Shown in pieces: positions 1-7,681 of a stretch of DNA of 38,272 nt. Origin of the DNA: Candidatus Gastranaerophilales bacterium. Lineage in GTDB: Bacteria; Cyanobacteriota; Vampirovibrionia; Gastranaerophilales; Gastranaerophilaceae. The notes below the pieces were generated by a model. It searched no databases and was not told the DNA's origin. It worked only from the letters and a program-made list of their open reading frames with translations. The stretch spans positions 48,602 through 86,873 of the forward strand of contig QAMI01000005.1 in NCBI GenBank assembly GCA_003150395.1, read 5' to 3'. The position numbers and the translations under genes are program-made. Each line of letters begins with the position of its first letter. Positions within the stretch are counted from its first letter, which is position 1.

Positions 1-44
1 TTTAATTAATTGTGTAGGTACAAGCATGAAAGGAAACTTTAAAC

Positions 45-779
45 ATGGCGATAGAAGGTGTAAACGGTGCGAACAATAATACTGGAATTTATACAGCTGG
101 AGCAGCTTTGGTTGGAGGTGCCGGCGGTGCGGCAGCGGGCTGGTATTCAAAACCGTTTTTAAAAGACGGAGCTCCCACGGATTCTTTTACAAAAAAAATT
201 GGTGATGCGGTTGGAGCCACTATTCCGCAAGAGATTAAAGAATATCTTAAACCTATAGAAGAGCTAAATAAAAAAATCGAGAGTGCCAAAACTCTTGATG
301 AATTTAAAGAGCTGAATTTAGAAGTGATTAAGCGGGCTTTAGGACCTATTGATGACGTTGAACTTTTTAAAGAGACTTTTGATGCTGAAGCATTACAATC
401 AATAGGATTAAAACAAGATCCAGAGTTTGTAAAAGCAGTTGCAGAAGCGTCATGTCCTGAAGATATTCTTATTGCTGCAAAAACAGCTATGGATAAAGAA
501 TTAGACGGGAAAACTCTTCCGGAACTGCTTGAAGCTGGAAAAGCAAGACAAAAAGAAGTTAAAAAGAATTCAGCAAAGATGGTTTTCGAACAATATTGGG
601 ATGCTGACAAAAAAGCTTTCATTAGTAACGCCAGCGGAGAAGATAAGCTATTTGCCGCAATTAAAAAAGCCGCACAGGGAATTCAAGTTAAAACAGCGGC
701 AATTTACGGCGGGATTGGTGCTGCTGTTCTTGGTCTTGCAACCTACCTGATTGCAAATAATTCTAAAAAGTCTGAATAA
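45..779 (+). CDS. Hypothetical protein with hydrophobic segments at both ends
   Basis: I do not recognise a named family. The 244-residue product has a Gly/Ala-rich stretch near residues 15-35 and a clear hydrophobic segment near residues 218-238 that ends in a short Lys/Ser tail, so it may be membrane-anchored. The middle (about 50-200) is charged, Lys/Glu-rich and probably helical. The ATG at 45 follows an AAAGGA Shine-Dalgarno sequence about 10 bases upstream. A strong terminator hairpin starts 40 bases after the stop, so the gene ends its own transcript. Low-complexity proteins of this style recur at 5056-6153 and 7256-7561. A structural or surface-associated role is possible but only a guess. 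Confidence 0.75.
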   Translation: MAIEGVNGANNNTGIYTAGAALVGGAGGAAAGWYSKPFLKDGAPTDSFTKKIGDAVGATIPQEIKEYLKPIEELNKKIESAKTLDEFKELNLEVIKRALGPIDDVELFKETFDAEALQSIGLKQDPEFVKAVAEASCPEDILIAAKTAMDKELDGKTLPELLEAGKARQKEVKKNSAKMVFEQYWDADKKAFISNASGEDKLFAAIKKAAQGIQVKTAAIYGGIGAAVLGLATYLIANNSKKSE

Positions 780-818
780 TTCAATCCAGATATTTAATAC
801 ACATAATAAGAAAGGAAT

Positions 819-848
819 AACCTCTGTGAAAGCAGAGGTTTTTCTTTT
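819..848 (+). terminator. Rho-independent terminator after the first gene
   Basis: Arms AACCTCTG (819-826) and CAGAGGTT (833-840) enclose a six-base loop and run into a T-rich tail to 848. It sits 40 bases beyond the stop codon at 779. Confidence 0.85.
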
Positions 849-850
849 AC

Positions 851-884
851 ATGTCATTCTGAGGCCGGTTAGGCCGAAGCATCC
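851..884. repeat. Possible dispersed repeat element
   Basis: The segment begins TGTCATTCTGAG and ends CGAAGCATCC, with two GGCC blocks around a short spacer between them. Intergenic elements starting TGTCATTCTGAG and ending GAAGnATCC are familiar from many bacterial genomes. Only one copy is visible here, so the repeat nature is inferred. Confidence 0.35.
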
Positions 885-916
885 TTGTTTGATTTAAAGC
901 GGTTTTGTGTATCTAA

Positions 917-940
917 AAAGCGGACTTTAATGTCCGCTTT
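917..940. terminator. Symmetric hairpin, likely bidirectional terminator
   Basis: Perfect nine-base arms AAAGCGGAC (917-925) and GTCCGCTTT (932-940) enclose a six-base loop. The A/T ends allow a weak terminator on either strand. It lies between the convergent genes 45-779 and 1087-1275 and could end the minus-strand RHH transcript. Confidence 0.5.
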
Positions 941-994
941 AACCCAAATCTGATAACCATTTTCCTGCCATTTTGGCTGTTCAAATTTTGAACT

Positions 995-1038
995 GGAATG
1001 CATTTGCATTCCGGCAGTTTGAAAAATCCTCAAACTGC
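995..1038. repeat. Two adjacent small hairpins
   Basis: First hairpin: arms GGAATGCA (995-1002) and TGCATTCC (1005-1012). Second: arms GCAGTTTGA (1014-1022) and TCAAACTGC (1030-1038). They lie just downstream of the RHH gene stop on the minus strand. With 851-884 and 917-940 they fill the 307-base gap 780-1086, which otherwise holds no gene. Confidence 0.5.
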
Positions 1039-1086
1039 AGAGGTTTGTATAACCCCGAAATTGTTTTTGCTGATTTCTAAAATTTT

Positions 1087-1275
1087 TTATTCCAGCATTG
1101 CGTCAAGGATATCTGCATTTCGTGCAGCAGAAGTTGATTCGCGTATTTTTTGCTTGTAAATGTATGTTCTCAAAGCTTCTCTAATCAATTCGCTTCGTGA
1201 ACGGTTTTCGACATCTGCCACCTGGTCAATTCTGTTTAAAAACTCTTCAGGCATAGAAATTAATACTCGCGCCAT
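1087..1275 (-). CDS. Ribbon-helix-helix (CopG/Arc-type) DNA-binding protein
   Basis: The 62-residue protein has the layout of a CopG-type ribbon-helix-helix repressor or antitoxin. A beta strand at residues 2-8 (RVLISMP) is followed by a first helix (EEFLNRIDQVAD) and a second helix starting at NRSRSELIREALRTYI. Such proteins dimerise and bind operator DNA through the paired strands. The C-terminal 15 residues are charged and may be a partner-binding tail, as in antitoxins, but no toxin gene lies beside it. A Shine-Dalgarno-like GGAGAA precedes the ATG on the minus strand. It is divergent from the pyrH operon, with about 240 bases between. Confidence 0.8.
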   Translation of the reverse strand: MARVLISMPEEFLNRIDQVADVENRSRSELIREALRTYIYKQKIRESTSAARNADILDAMLE

Positions 1276-1418
1276 ATATTCTCCTTTGCTTCTTCTGCTT
1301 AATATCCTCTTATACTATTATAAACAATTTTTGATATAAAAAAGTGCTATTTAATATCTATAAAATATATATAAATTTTTAAAACCCTTGTGGATAGGTA
1401 ATTAGAAAGGATATATTT

Positions 1419-1481
1419 ATGTTTACAAAAGTTAATAAATGCTTTTTTGAAAAGTATTTTAAACCTTTACATCAAAATTAG
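1419..1481 (+). CDS. Possible 20-residue leader peptide upstream of pyrH
   Basis: An ATG at 1419 is preceded by GAAAGGA at suitable spacing and opens a 20-codon frame that is Phe/Lys-rich with one Cys and stops at TAG 1479-1481, 31 bases before pyrH. The ribosome-binding site is better than chance would suggest. It could be a regulatory leader or simply a random frame. No attenuator hairpin is obvious between it and pyrH. The rest of 1276-1418 is AT-rich promoter-type DNA. Confidence 0.3.
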   Translation: MFTKVNKCFFEKYFKPLHQN

Positions 1482-1512
1482 TTTAAGTTACTATTTTAAA
1501 AAAAGGGGACAA

Positions 1513-2241
1513 ATGGAAAAGAGTAATTTAAAATATAAAAGGATTTTGTTGAAAATAAGCGGAGAGGCACTGTTAGGCGAGCAGCAGTTCGGAATTGACC
1601 AAAAGCCTGTGAAAATGATTGCAAATGAAATTAAAAAAGCTGTTGATGCAGGTGCTGAAATTGCCGTTGTTGTCGGAGGCGGAAATATTTTCCGCGGTAT
1701 GAAAAACAGTGCAAAATTAGGTATGGATCAGGCTTCCGGCGATTATGTCGGAATGCTTGCAACCGTGATGAATGCGATTGCCCTTCAAAGCGCGCTTAAC
1801 CAAATCGGTGTTCCATGCCGTGTTCAAAGCGCTCTTGCAATTAATCAGGTTGCAGAACCGTATATCAGGCACCGTGCTATAAGACACCTTGAAAAAGGCC
1901 GCGTTGTAATTTTCGCTGCCGGAACAGGAAACCCGTTCTTTACGACCGACACTGCAGCGGCTCTTAGAGCTTCCGAAATCAATGCTGAAGCAATGCTTAT
2001 GGCGAAAAATGGTGTTGACGGCGTTTACACAGACGACCCGAAAACCAATCCGAATGCAAAAAAGCTTGATAAAATTACCTATGATGACATTATTAAAAAC
2101 GGTTTAAAAGTTATGGATACCTCTGCTTGTGCATTGTGTAAACAAAATAATATTCCTATAATAGTATTTGATTTCGATTTGCAGGACGGTATTTTGAAAG
2201 TTTTAAATAATGCAGAAATCGGCACATATATAAGTTTATAG
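1513..2241 (+). CDS. pyrH: UMP kinase
   Basis: Phosphorylates UMP to UDP with ATP in the cytoplasm, the first committed step from UMP to all pyrimidine nucleotides. The 242-residue protein is normal length for bacterial PyrH of the amino-acid-kinase fold. Visible motifs are the N-terminal KISGEALLG, the glycine loop GGGNIFRG, the ATP/UMP-site stretch GNPFFTTDTAAALRA, and the segment NGVDGVYTDDPK typical of the family. A longer frame opens at TTG 1447, but the ATG at 1513 has an AAAGGGG Shine-Dalgarno sequence and matches the usual N-terminus. It is the first gene of an operon continuing into frr 22 bases later, the common bacterial pairing. Confidence 0.97.
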   Translation: MEKSNLKYKRILLKISGEALLGEQQFGIDQKPVKMIANEIKKAVDAGAEIAVVVGGGNIFRGMKNSAKLGMDQASGDYVGMLATVMNAIALQSALNQIGVPCRVQSALAINQVAEPYIRHRAIRHLEKGRVVIFAAGTGNPFFTTDTAAALRASEINAEAMLMAKNGVDGVYTDDPKTNPNAKKLDKITYDDIIKNGLKVMDTSACALCKQNNIPIIVFDFDLQDGILKVLNNAEIGTYISL

Positions 2242-2263
2242 ATAATTATTGAAAGGACAAGAT

Positions 2264-2830
2264 ATGTCAGAAAGTTTAGATGAATTATTTTTATTCGGCG
2301 AAGAAAAAATGGAAAAAGCGATTGCCGCTCTTAAACGCGAATTCGGTTCAATCCGTTCAGGCCGTGCAAATCCTATGATTTTGGACAAAGTTATTGTTGA
2401 TTACTATGGAGTTCCAACACAATTAAGGCAAATGTCTCAGGTTTCAGTTCAAGAAGGTACAATACTTGTGATTTCTCCCTATGACAAATCAATGATTAAA
2501 GAAATCGAAAAAGCTATCATCAAAGCTGAAATCGGTATTACACCAAACAATGACGGTGTTTGTATTAGATTGAACTTCCCGCCGTTGACAGAAGAAAGAC
2601 GCAGAGAAATCGTTAAAGATGTTAAAAAACTCGGCGAAGAAGCAAAAGTTGCAGTTCGTAATGCGCGCCGTGATATGACTGACGATTTGAAAAAAATAGA
2701 AAAGGAAGAAAATCTTCCTGAAGATATGGTCAAAGACAATCAGGATAAAATCCAGAAGCTTACAGACAAATACACCGGTATTATTGATGGTGCGGTAGGA
2801 GAAAAAGAAAAAGAGGTTATGACTGTATAA
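2264..2830 (+). CDS. frr: Ribosome recycling factor
   Basis: Splits post-termination ribosomes together with EF-G so that subunits can start a new round. The 188-residue product has the usual length. Characteristic pieces are GSIRSGRANP near residue 28, the core VDYYGVPTQLRQMSQVSV, the block FPPLTEERRREIVK, and the helical C-terminus with VRNARRD. The frame can be opened at 2249 (TTG), but the ATG at 2264 with GAAAGGAC upstream gives the standard N-terminus. The final A of its stop codon is the first base of the cdsA start, so translation is probably coupled. Confidence 0.97.
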   Translation: MSESLDELFLFGEEKMEKAIAALKREFGSIRSGRANPMILDKVIVDYYGVPTQLRQMSQVSVQEGTILVISPYDKSMIKEIEKAIIKAEIGITPNNDGVCIRLNFPPLTEERRREIVKDVKKLGEEAKVAVRNARRDMTDDLKKIEKEENLPEDMVKDNQDKIQKLTDKYTGIIDGAVGEKEKEVMTV

Positions 2831-3702
2831 TGGATGTAATCGGCGGCTTAAACAAAAACGCGACCAGAATGCTTACTGGTTTTCTTTTGGGAACCTTTGC
2901 GATGTTTTGCATTATCAAAAGCGGAATTTTTCTGCTTTTGATGATGTATTTATTCGTTTTCGTGGCATCGAGAGAATATGTTAAAATCCTTGAACATAAA
3001 GGTTTTTATCCAAGTCTGAAAGTAATATGGCTTGCTGAAGCTGTGTTTGGGCTGATTGCATATTCTCAAAGATACGATTTAACAGCATTAGCTCTTACTG
3101 CCTTCTCTATTCTTTCATTTATGTGGGTGCTTTTCAGAGGCCGTCAGCCTTATATTGCAAATGCTGCAACAACAGTTTTTGGCTTTATTTATTGCGGCTG
3201 GTTTCCATTGCAAATTATATTTTTGCGAGAACTTTCATCTCCCAAATTCCATGACGGATTAGGCTTTGTAGTAATGATGTTTTCGACAGTTTTATTGACA
3301 GATATCGGCTGTTATTATGCCGGAAGACATCTCGGCAAACATAAACTTGCGCCTATTGTAAGTCCTAATAAAACTATTGAAGGTTCAATAGGCGGGGCTG
3401 TTTGTGCAATTCTTGGCGCAATGGTTATAGGGTATTTTATAAATCTTGAATGGTATTATTCTCTAATCGCAGGATTTTTATGTACAACTTTTGCACAAAT
3501 CGGTGATTTATGCGAATCCTTAATCAAGCGTGATGCAGGTGTGAAAGACAGCGGAGAATCTTTGCCAGGTCATGGAGGGTTTTTGGACAGAACAGACAGT
3601 TTTATCTTTACGATTCCTGTAATGTATTACTTCTGTAAATATTTTGTTTTTTCAAATGATTTTCTGACAAATATTGTCAATTCCATTAAAGGGCTTTTCT
3701 AA
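2830..3702 (+). CDS. cdsA: Phosphatidate cytidylyltransferase (CDP-diglyceride synthetase)
   Basis: Makes CDP-diacylglycerol from phosphatidic acid and CTP in the inner membrane, the branch point for bacterial phospholipids. The 290-residue protein has about eight hydrophobic segments. It carries the family signature near residues 228-258: SLIKRDAGVKDSG followed by LPGHGGFLDRTDS, with the Asp residues that bind metal. The segment SPNKTIEGSIGG before it is also typical. The start overlaps the frr stop by one base, and the stop is immediately followed by the rnc ATG. CdsA next to pyrH-frr is a widespread bacterial arrangement. Confidence 0.95.
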   Translation: MDVIGGLNKNATRMLTGFLLGTFAMFCIIKSGIFLLLMMYLFVFVASREYVKILEHKGFYPSLKVIWLAEAVFGLIAYSQRYDLTALALTAFSILSFMWVLFRGRQPYIANAATTVFGFIYCGWFPLQIIFLRELSSPKFHDGLGFVVMMFSTVLLTDIGCYYAGRHLGKHKLAPIVSPNKTIEGSIGGAVCAILGAMVIGYFINLEWYYSLIAGFLCTTFAQIGDLCESLIKRDAGVKDSGESLPGHGGFLDRTDSFIFTIPVMYYFCKYFVFSNDFLTNIVNSIKGLF

Positions 3703-4398
3703 ATGAAAAAGGTTGAAGAAATTTTTGGTATAGAAATTGATGAAAGCCTGCTTTTTGAACGGGCTTTGACTCATCCTTCATATACTCAGGAAAATGACTT
3801 TGATTATACAGAATGTTATGAACGCCTGGAATTCCTTGGAGATGCAGTTTTGAAGCTTGCAATATCTGATATTTTGTACAAGAAGTATCCTGACTCTCAT
3901 GAAGGTGAAATGTCAAAAATCCGCTCAATTGCAGTTTCAGACAGTACGTTGTCGATTATTTCAAAAGAAATCGGACTTTCTGAATTAATCAGAGCCTCTG
4001 AACACGACTTGAAACAAGGAATAAGAAATCTTGAATCTGTAAGCGCTTGTGCTTTTGAAGCTGTTTTGGGGGCTTATTATTTGGATGGCAAGCTTGATTT
4101 ATTAATGCAGAAATTAAAAGAACTTTTTGTTCCATATATTGAAGAAATAAATCAAAATATGGATAAATACAATGCCAAAGCACTTTTGCAAGAGTACACC
4201 CAATCAATAAACAAGAAAACACCGGTTTACAAACTAATAGCAGAAGACGGCCCGGCGCATAATAAAGTTTTCACTGTAGAAGTCTGGTATAATGGAGAGT
4301 TTATAGCGCAGGCTTGCGGAAAGTCGAAAAAAGAAGCAGAGCAAAAATGCGCATTTGAAGCTTGTAAAAAACTTGGAGTATCGGAATGTCAGAAGTAA
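3703..4398 (+). CDS. rnc: Ribonuclease III
   Basis: A double-stranded-RNA endonuclease that matures rRNA precursors and cuts structured mRNAs. The 231-residue protein has the two expected parts. The nuclease domain carries the signature ERLEFLGDAVL near residue 41, with later acidic residues in CAFEAVLGAYYLDG. The C-terminal double-stranded RNA-binding domain (about 160-226) includes KALLQEYTQ and ends in GKSKKEAEQKCAFEACKKL. It starts directly at the cdsA stop (TAA then ATG) without its own clear Shine-Dalgarno sequence, so it probably relies on coupling. Its 3' end overlaps rpe by 13 bases. Confidence 0.96.
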   Translation: MKKVEEIFGIEIDESLLFERALTHPSYTQENDFDYTECYERLEFLGDAVLKLAISDILYKKYPDSHEGEMSKIRSIAVSDSTLSIISKEIGLSELIRASEHDLKQGIRNLESVSACAFEAVLGAYYLDGKLDLLMQKLKELFVPYIEEINQNMDKYNAKALLQEYTQSINKKTPVYKLIAEDGPAHNKVFTVEVWYNGEFIAQACGKSKKEAEQKCAFEACKKLGVSECQK

Positions 4399-5030
4399 TA
4401 ATTTCACCATCAATCCTGTCAAGCGACTTTGCAAATTTGGGCAGAGATATCCGATTTATGGAAAAAAGCGGAGCTGATTGGATACATATTGATGTTATGG
4501 ACGGGCATTTTGTTCCGAATATTACAATAGGGGCGCCGGTCGTGAAATCTATAAGAAAAGTTACCAAAATGCCTTTTGACGTGCATCTAATGATTGAAAA
4601 TCCGAAGAATTACATAAAAGATTTTATAGAAGCTGGCGCGGATATTGTCACATTTCATTACGAAGCTGTTCAGAGAAGCGAAATTATCGAAATGGCGAAA
4701 TATATAAAAGGTTTAGGGGTTAAAGCGGGGCTTTCTATAAAACCAAAAACTAATCCCGAAGAAATTTTAGAATACCTGCCGTATTTTGATTTACTGCTTG
4801 TAATGACAGTTGAACCGGGTTTTGGCGGTCAAAAATTTATGAGAGAATGCGCTGAAAAGATTGATTTGATTAAGCGTTTTGCTGACGAAAGCATGATAAT
4901 ACAGGTTGACGGCGGAATTAACTCTGAAACGGCAAGAGTCTGCACTGAATTGGGTGCAAACTCTTTAGTCGCAGGGAGTTATATTTTTAACTCCGAAGAT
5001 TATGAAAATGCTATTAAATCTTTACGTTAG
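4386..5030 (+). CDS. rpe: Ribulose-phosphate 3-epimerase
   Basis: Interconverts ribulose-5-phosphate and xylulose-5-phosphate in the pentose phosphate pathway. The 214-residue TIM-barrel protein shows the metal and substrate motifs of the family: SPSILSSDFANL at the start, HIDVMDGHFVPNITIG near residue 34, FDVHLMIENP, the loop MTVEPGFGGQKF, and VDGGINSETA near residue 174. It begins inside the end of rnc and closes the five-gene operon. The next gene is convergent. No clear terminator hairpin is visible in the 25 bases between the two stops. Confidence 0.96.
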   Translation: MSEVIISPSILSSDFANLGRDIRFMEKSGADWIHIDVMDGHFVPNITIGAPVVKSIRKVTKMPFDVHLMIENPKNYIKDFIEAGADIVTFHYEAVQRSEIIEMAKYIKGLGVKAGLSIKPKTNPEEILEYLPYFDLLLVMTVEPGFGGQKFMRECAEKIDLIKRFADESMIIQVDGGINSETARVCTELGANSLVAGSYIFNSEDYENAIKSLR

Positions 5031-5055
5031 TGTTTCTTAAAAGGGAGAATTAAAT

Positions 5056-6153
5056 TTATACCAAACCTTTTCGTTCTTTTCGTCTAAGAATTACATCCGG
5101 GTTGGTTGTGATTGAAGTGTCAGCTAATGTCGGGTCAAGTTTTGCGGCTTCTTGTTTAGCTTCATCTTCTTTCATTGCTGTTTGGTCAGGGCTTTTTGCC
5201 TCATCTGCCGGAGCCTGTTCCGTAGAATCTGTTTGATTTTCTGTTTCTTCGGTTTCAGCCTCTTGCGTTTCCTGTTCTTCAGCTTCAACATATCCAGTTG
5301 CTCCTGTGGCTCTTGTTATACTGTTTTTGCTGGTATCAACGCGTTCTTCGAACTGTACATTGTCAGAAGCTGTACTATTAAATACGTTTGTTCCGGACTT
5401 TGCGGTAGCAATTGCATTTTCACCACTTTTAATTGTCTGTGAGGCAATGCTTAAAATAGTATGATTGGCCTGCTTTCTTAATGATTCACCTACATCAACC
5501 GTTGTGTTTCCAATATCAGTTGCATCAACTGCTGCGGCTAAAGCGTCTGAAATACCGTTTGTTGACGAATATACCTGCTGTGATGTTGTTTCAATGTTTG
5601 TAAGTCCAAGTGTGCCGAGCTGTTTTATTTGTGCATCAATCTGAGCGGCTTGAAGTCCTGAAAACATGGTACTTTTATCACTTTTTAATTTTTCTTGCTG
5701 CGCTTTCAATGTTTGAATCTGGCTCAACAGATTAGTTGTATAATCTTCCGCGTTTGCCGTTGCGGCTTCTGATTGCTGTAAAATGGTTTCCATCTCGTTT
5801 TCTAAAGATGTAATATTATTCGTTTGGGTATCACTTTCACCTTTGAAAACTCCTGCCTGATCAACAACTGAAAGGCCCTGTTCATCAAGCTCCTGCTTTA
5901 AGGATTCCCCGGCATTAAGTTTTTCGGTCTGAGCTGTTGCTTCAACGGCTTCCGGATTGTCCATTGCCATTTCATAAGTGACTTCGTCAGCACCTTGCTG
6001 CTTTGACATATCCTCTGCCCAGGCTAAAATCGCGGTTGGAACTTCTTGACCTTCGTCTTTGTATTCCAAAACTTCGTTTGCTGTGCAGTCGTTCCAATTA
6101 ATCGTCAAATCTTGTGGTTTCACCCCTGAATAACTGTTAATTGCATCTACCAT
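5056..6153 (-). CDS. Hypothetical Gln/Glu/Thr-rich coiled protein
   Basis: No known family is recognised. The 365-residue product has no signal peptide or membrane segment. A short folded-looking start (to about residue 60) is followed by a Gln/Ala/Thr-rich probable coiled coil (about 95-175), a Ser/Thr/Ala-rich middle, and a very acidic Glu/Thr/Gln tail (about 280-335). It ends in a basic RRKERKG stretch. The ATG at 6153 follows AAGGAGA about 10 bases upstream. The low-complexity make-up resembles secreted filament-type or effector-type proteins of gut bacteria, but that is inference only. It is convergent with rpe. Confidence 0.7.
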   Translation of the reverse strand: MVDAINSYSGVKPQDLTINWNDCTANEVLEYKDEGQEVPTAILAWAEDMSKQQGADEVTYEMAMDNPEAVEATAQTEKLNAGESLKQELDEQGLSVVDQAGVFKGESDTQTNNITSLENEMETILQQSEAATANAEDYTTNLLSQIQTLKAQQEKLKSDKSTMFSGLQAAQIDAQIKQLGTLGLTNIETTSQQVYSSTNGISDALAAAVDATDIGNTTVDVGESLRKQANHTILSIASQTIKSGENAIATAKSGTNVFNSTASDNVQFEERVDTSKNSITRATGATGYVEAEEQETQEAETEETENQTDSTEQAPADEAKSPDQTAMKEDEAKQEAAKLDPTLADTSITTNPDVILRRKERKGLV

Positions 6154-6417
6154 AGTTAGTATTCTCCTTATTTTAGTTAAAGATATATGTTTCCAGATAA
6201 CGGCAATCGTAAATACAACTTTAATTTAAATTTAAGATAAATTTTAAATTCCTTGTGCTGTCGGGCTTTTGAAGGTTTCACAAATCTTAAAAATATCCAA
6301 ACTGTTAACTTTTGTAACGAAATTTATATAAAGTGAATATAAAAAGTCAATATTTTTTTACGCAAATTTTTTATATAAGTACAAGAGATAAATAAAGAAA
6401 AAGAGAGGCTTAAAACA

Positions 6418-6591
6418 ATGGCAAGAACCTTGTTGTTTACTGATGTTGCAGAAAAATATAAAGAAACTTCAATAGCATTGAGTGAAGTAAAATTCGATAC
6501 AAAACGAGTGGTCCGCAAAACACTTGTGGAAATGATGAAACAGTCATTTTTTCACGGTGCCAGCAGATACGGAACAAATTTTATTGCATAA
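6418..6591 (+). CDS. Small conserved-looking protein of 57 residues
   Basis: The frame starts at ATG 6418 after AGAGAGG and ends at TAA 6589. It encodes a basic protein (MARTLLFTDVAEKYKETS at the start, HGASRYGTNFIA at the end) with a probable central helix. It has a good ribosome-binding site, codon use like its neighbours and a strong terminator about 85 bases downstream, so I consider it real. No domain is recognised. The 264-base gap on its left (6154-6417) is AT-rich and probably carries the divergent promoters for this gene and 5056-6153. Confidence 0.6.
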   Translation: MARTLLFTDVAEKYKETSIALSEVKFDTKRVVRKTLVEMMKQSFFHGASRYGTNFIA

Positions 6592-6621
6592 AAAATGGGT
6601 AAAACTTAGCGGCCCGTTGGA

Positions 6622-6668
6622 AATTAAGGATAGGAAAAGGAACATTATTTATTGAATTAAGGATAGGA
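6622..6668 (+). repeat. Short direct repeat
   Basis: The 14-base word AATTAAGGATAGGA occurs at 6622-6635 and again at 6655-6668, between the 57-residue gene and its terminator. Both copies contain a ribosome-binding-like AAGGATAGGA but no start codon follows at useful spacing with a long frame. Function unknown. Confidence 0.5.
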
Positions 6669-6674
6669 TGGAAG

Positions 6675-6700
6675 AAAGACCGGTCAAAAGCCGGTCTTTT
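6675..6700. terminator. Strong terminator hairpin
   Basis: Nine-base arms AAAGACCGG (6675-6683) and CCGGTCTTT (6691-6699) enclose a seven-base loop, with T's beyond. It ends transcription of 6418-6591. Because it abuts the stop of the convergent TspO-like gene, it probably also serves that gene. Confidence 0.85.
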
Positions 6701-7100
6701 ATTTGTTCAAATCCAGTAAAAGCTTATTCAAAATGCAGGCAAATCCGAGCCAAAATAAATATGGCAGCAATAAAAAGCCAGCCAGAAAGGAAAGTTTAAA
6801 AAAGAAAATAATCATTACAAAAACCAGAACCGTCAAAATTATTGCAACATTGAGAGCCTTTTTTATATTATGCTCTTTAAAGAAGACTTTTGTCCAATAA
6901 AGATTTACTGCCAATTGTAAGAAGAAAATGCCGATTGAAAAATATTTTATAAGGCTTGCTGGTTTAGTCATGATAATAATCAAAGCGGCAAACATTAACA
7001 AAAATAAAATTGTCCAAACGTATCTGAAAACCCATTTGGGCGGAACCAGAGCCGGTTTTATAATATTATTAAAAAAATCATCATCATAAGTGTAAAACAT
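6699..7100 (-). CDS. TspO/MBR-like tryptophan-rich sensory membrane protein, short form
   Basis: TspO proteins are five-helix membrane proteins that bind porphyrins and other hydrophobic ligands, often with stress-related roles. The 133-residue product matches the family from the loop before helix 2 onward. KPALVPPKWVFRYVWTILF fits the consensus loop Pro-Pro-x-Trp-Val-Phe, QLAVNLYWTKVFF fits the helix-3 region, and LLPYLFWLGFACILN fits the helix-5 motif. Family members are usually about 155 residues with an extra N-terminal helix, which is absent here, so only four membrane segments are visible. The ATG at 7100 has no Shine-Dalgarno sequence but a -10 box six bases upstream. Confidence 0.75.
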   Translation of the reverse strand: MFYTYDDDFFNNIIKPALVPPKWVFRYVWTILFLLMFAALIIIMTKPASLIKYFSIGIFFLQLAVNLYWTKVFFKEHNIKKALNVAIILTVLVFVMIIFFFKLSFLAGFLLLPYLFWLGFACILNKLLLDLNK

Positions 7101-7106
7101 AAAAAT

Positions 7107-7115
7107 ATAATAGCA
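7107..7115 (-). promoter_or_regulatory. Extended -10 promoter of the TspO-like gene
   Basis: On the minus strand the sequence reads TGCTATTAT, an extended -10 element (TG, one base, TATTAT), followed by six bases and then the ATG. Transcription would start at or very near the A of the start codon, giving a leaderless mRNA. No convincing -35 is seen. Confidence 0.5.
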
Positions 7116-7255
7116 TTTTACAAAATAGTTTTGGTTAGGAAAAATGCTTATTTTATAGTCTATATTAATAAGTCTTAATATAATAAAGCAAAAGTGTTAT
7201 AAAAGTATATATTGTGGTATATATTTAATATATATTAATTGGGGTAGAGAGTTTT

Positions 7256-7561
7256 ATGTCAGTAAATTCATTAACAATGGCATCAGCGATTTCAAGCAGC
7301 GCAAATACTATAGATTCTGAATATCTAAGAATTATGCGCCAGTTAAGAGCTTATGGAATTGAACCTACCGGCGACAAATCTGTAGATAAAGCAAAACTTC
7401 AAAAAATCGAGGCTGCAAAAGATAGTCAAACTTCTCAATTCGCAAATACAAAAAATAACAATAAAAATGCTGAGAATTCATCAAATATTGCTATAACAGA
7501 TAACGGCCAGGGAACAGACCAGCTTGCCATGCTTAATAAATTGAAACTTGGTTTATTATAA
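7256..7561 (+). CDS. Small hypothetical protein, Ser/Asn-rich
   Basis: The 101-residue protein opens with a Ser/Ala-rich segment. It then has a compact charged helix around residues 24-55 (YLRIMRQLRAYGIEPTGDK, then KAKLQKIEAAK), an Asn/Gln/Ser-rich linker, and a short hydrophobic Leu-rich C-terminus. The phrase LRAYGIEPTGDKSVDKAKL reads like a small conserved module that I associate with lineage-specific proteins of gut Melainabacteria, but I cannot confirm this. The ATG at 7256 follows GGGGTAGAGAG. The 155 bases before it are very AT-rich promoter-type DNA. No terminator is evident after it. Confidence 0.65.
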   Translation: MSVNSLTMASAISSSANTIDSEYLRIMRQLRAYGIEPTGDKSVDKAKLQKIEAAKDSQTSQFANTKNNNKNAENSSNIAITDNGQGTDQLAMLNKLKLGLL

Positions 7562-7681
7562 ACTTAATTAAGGTTTTAGAAATTTGTTTTTTGGAAACTT
7601 TTTGGTGTTTGTAAAATATGTAAAACAGACCTCTTGACTGAGAGCTGCTATCAGGTTGTAAAATATTATCAGGAGGTAAAA

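Noticed and set aside
89..622. Minus-strand frame of 177 residues opposite the first gene
   Set aside because: Ser/Phe-rich shadow of the plus-strand gene, which has a clear ribosome site and terminator.
1447..1512. N-terminal extension of pyrH from TTG 1447
   Set aside because: The ATG at 1513 has an AAAGGGG ribosome site and gives the standard PyrH N-terminus.
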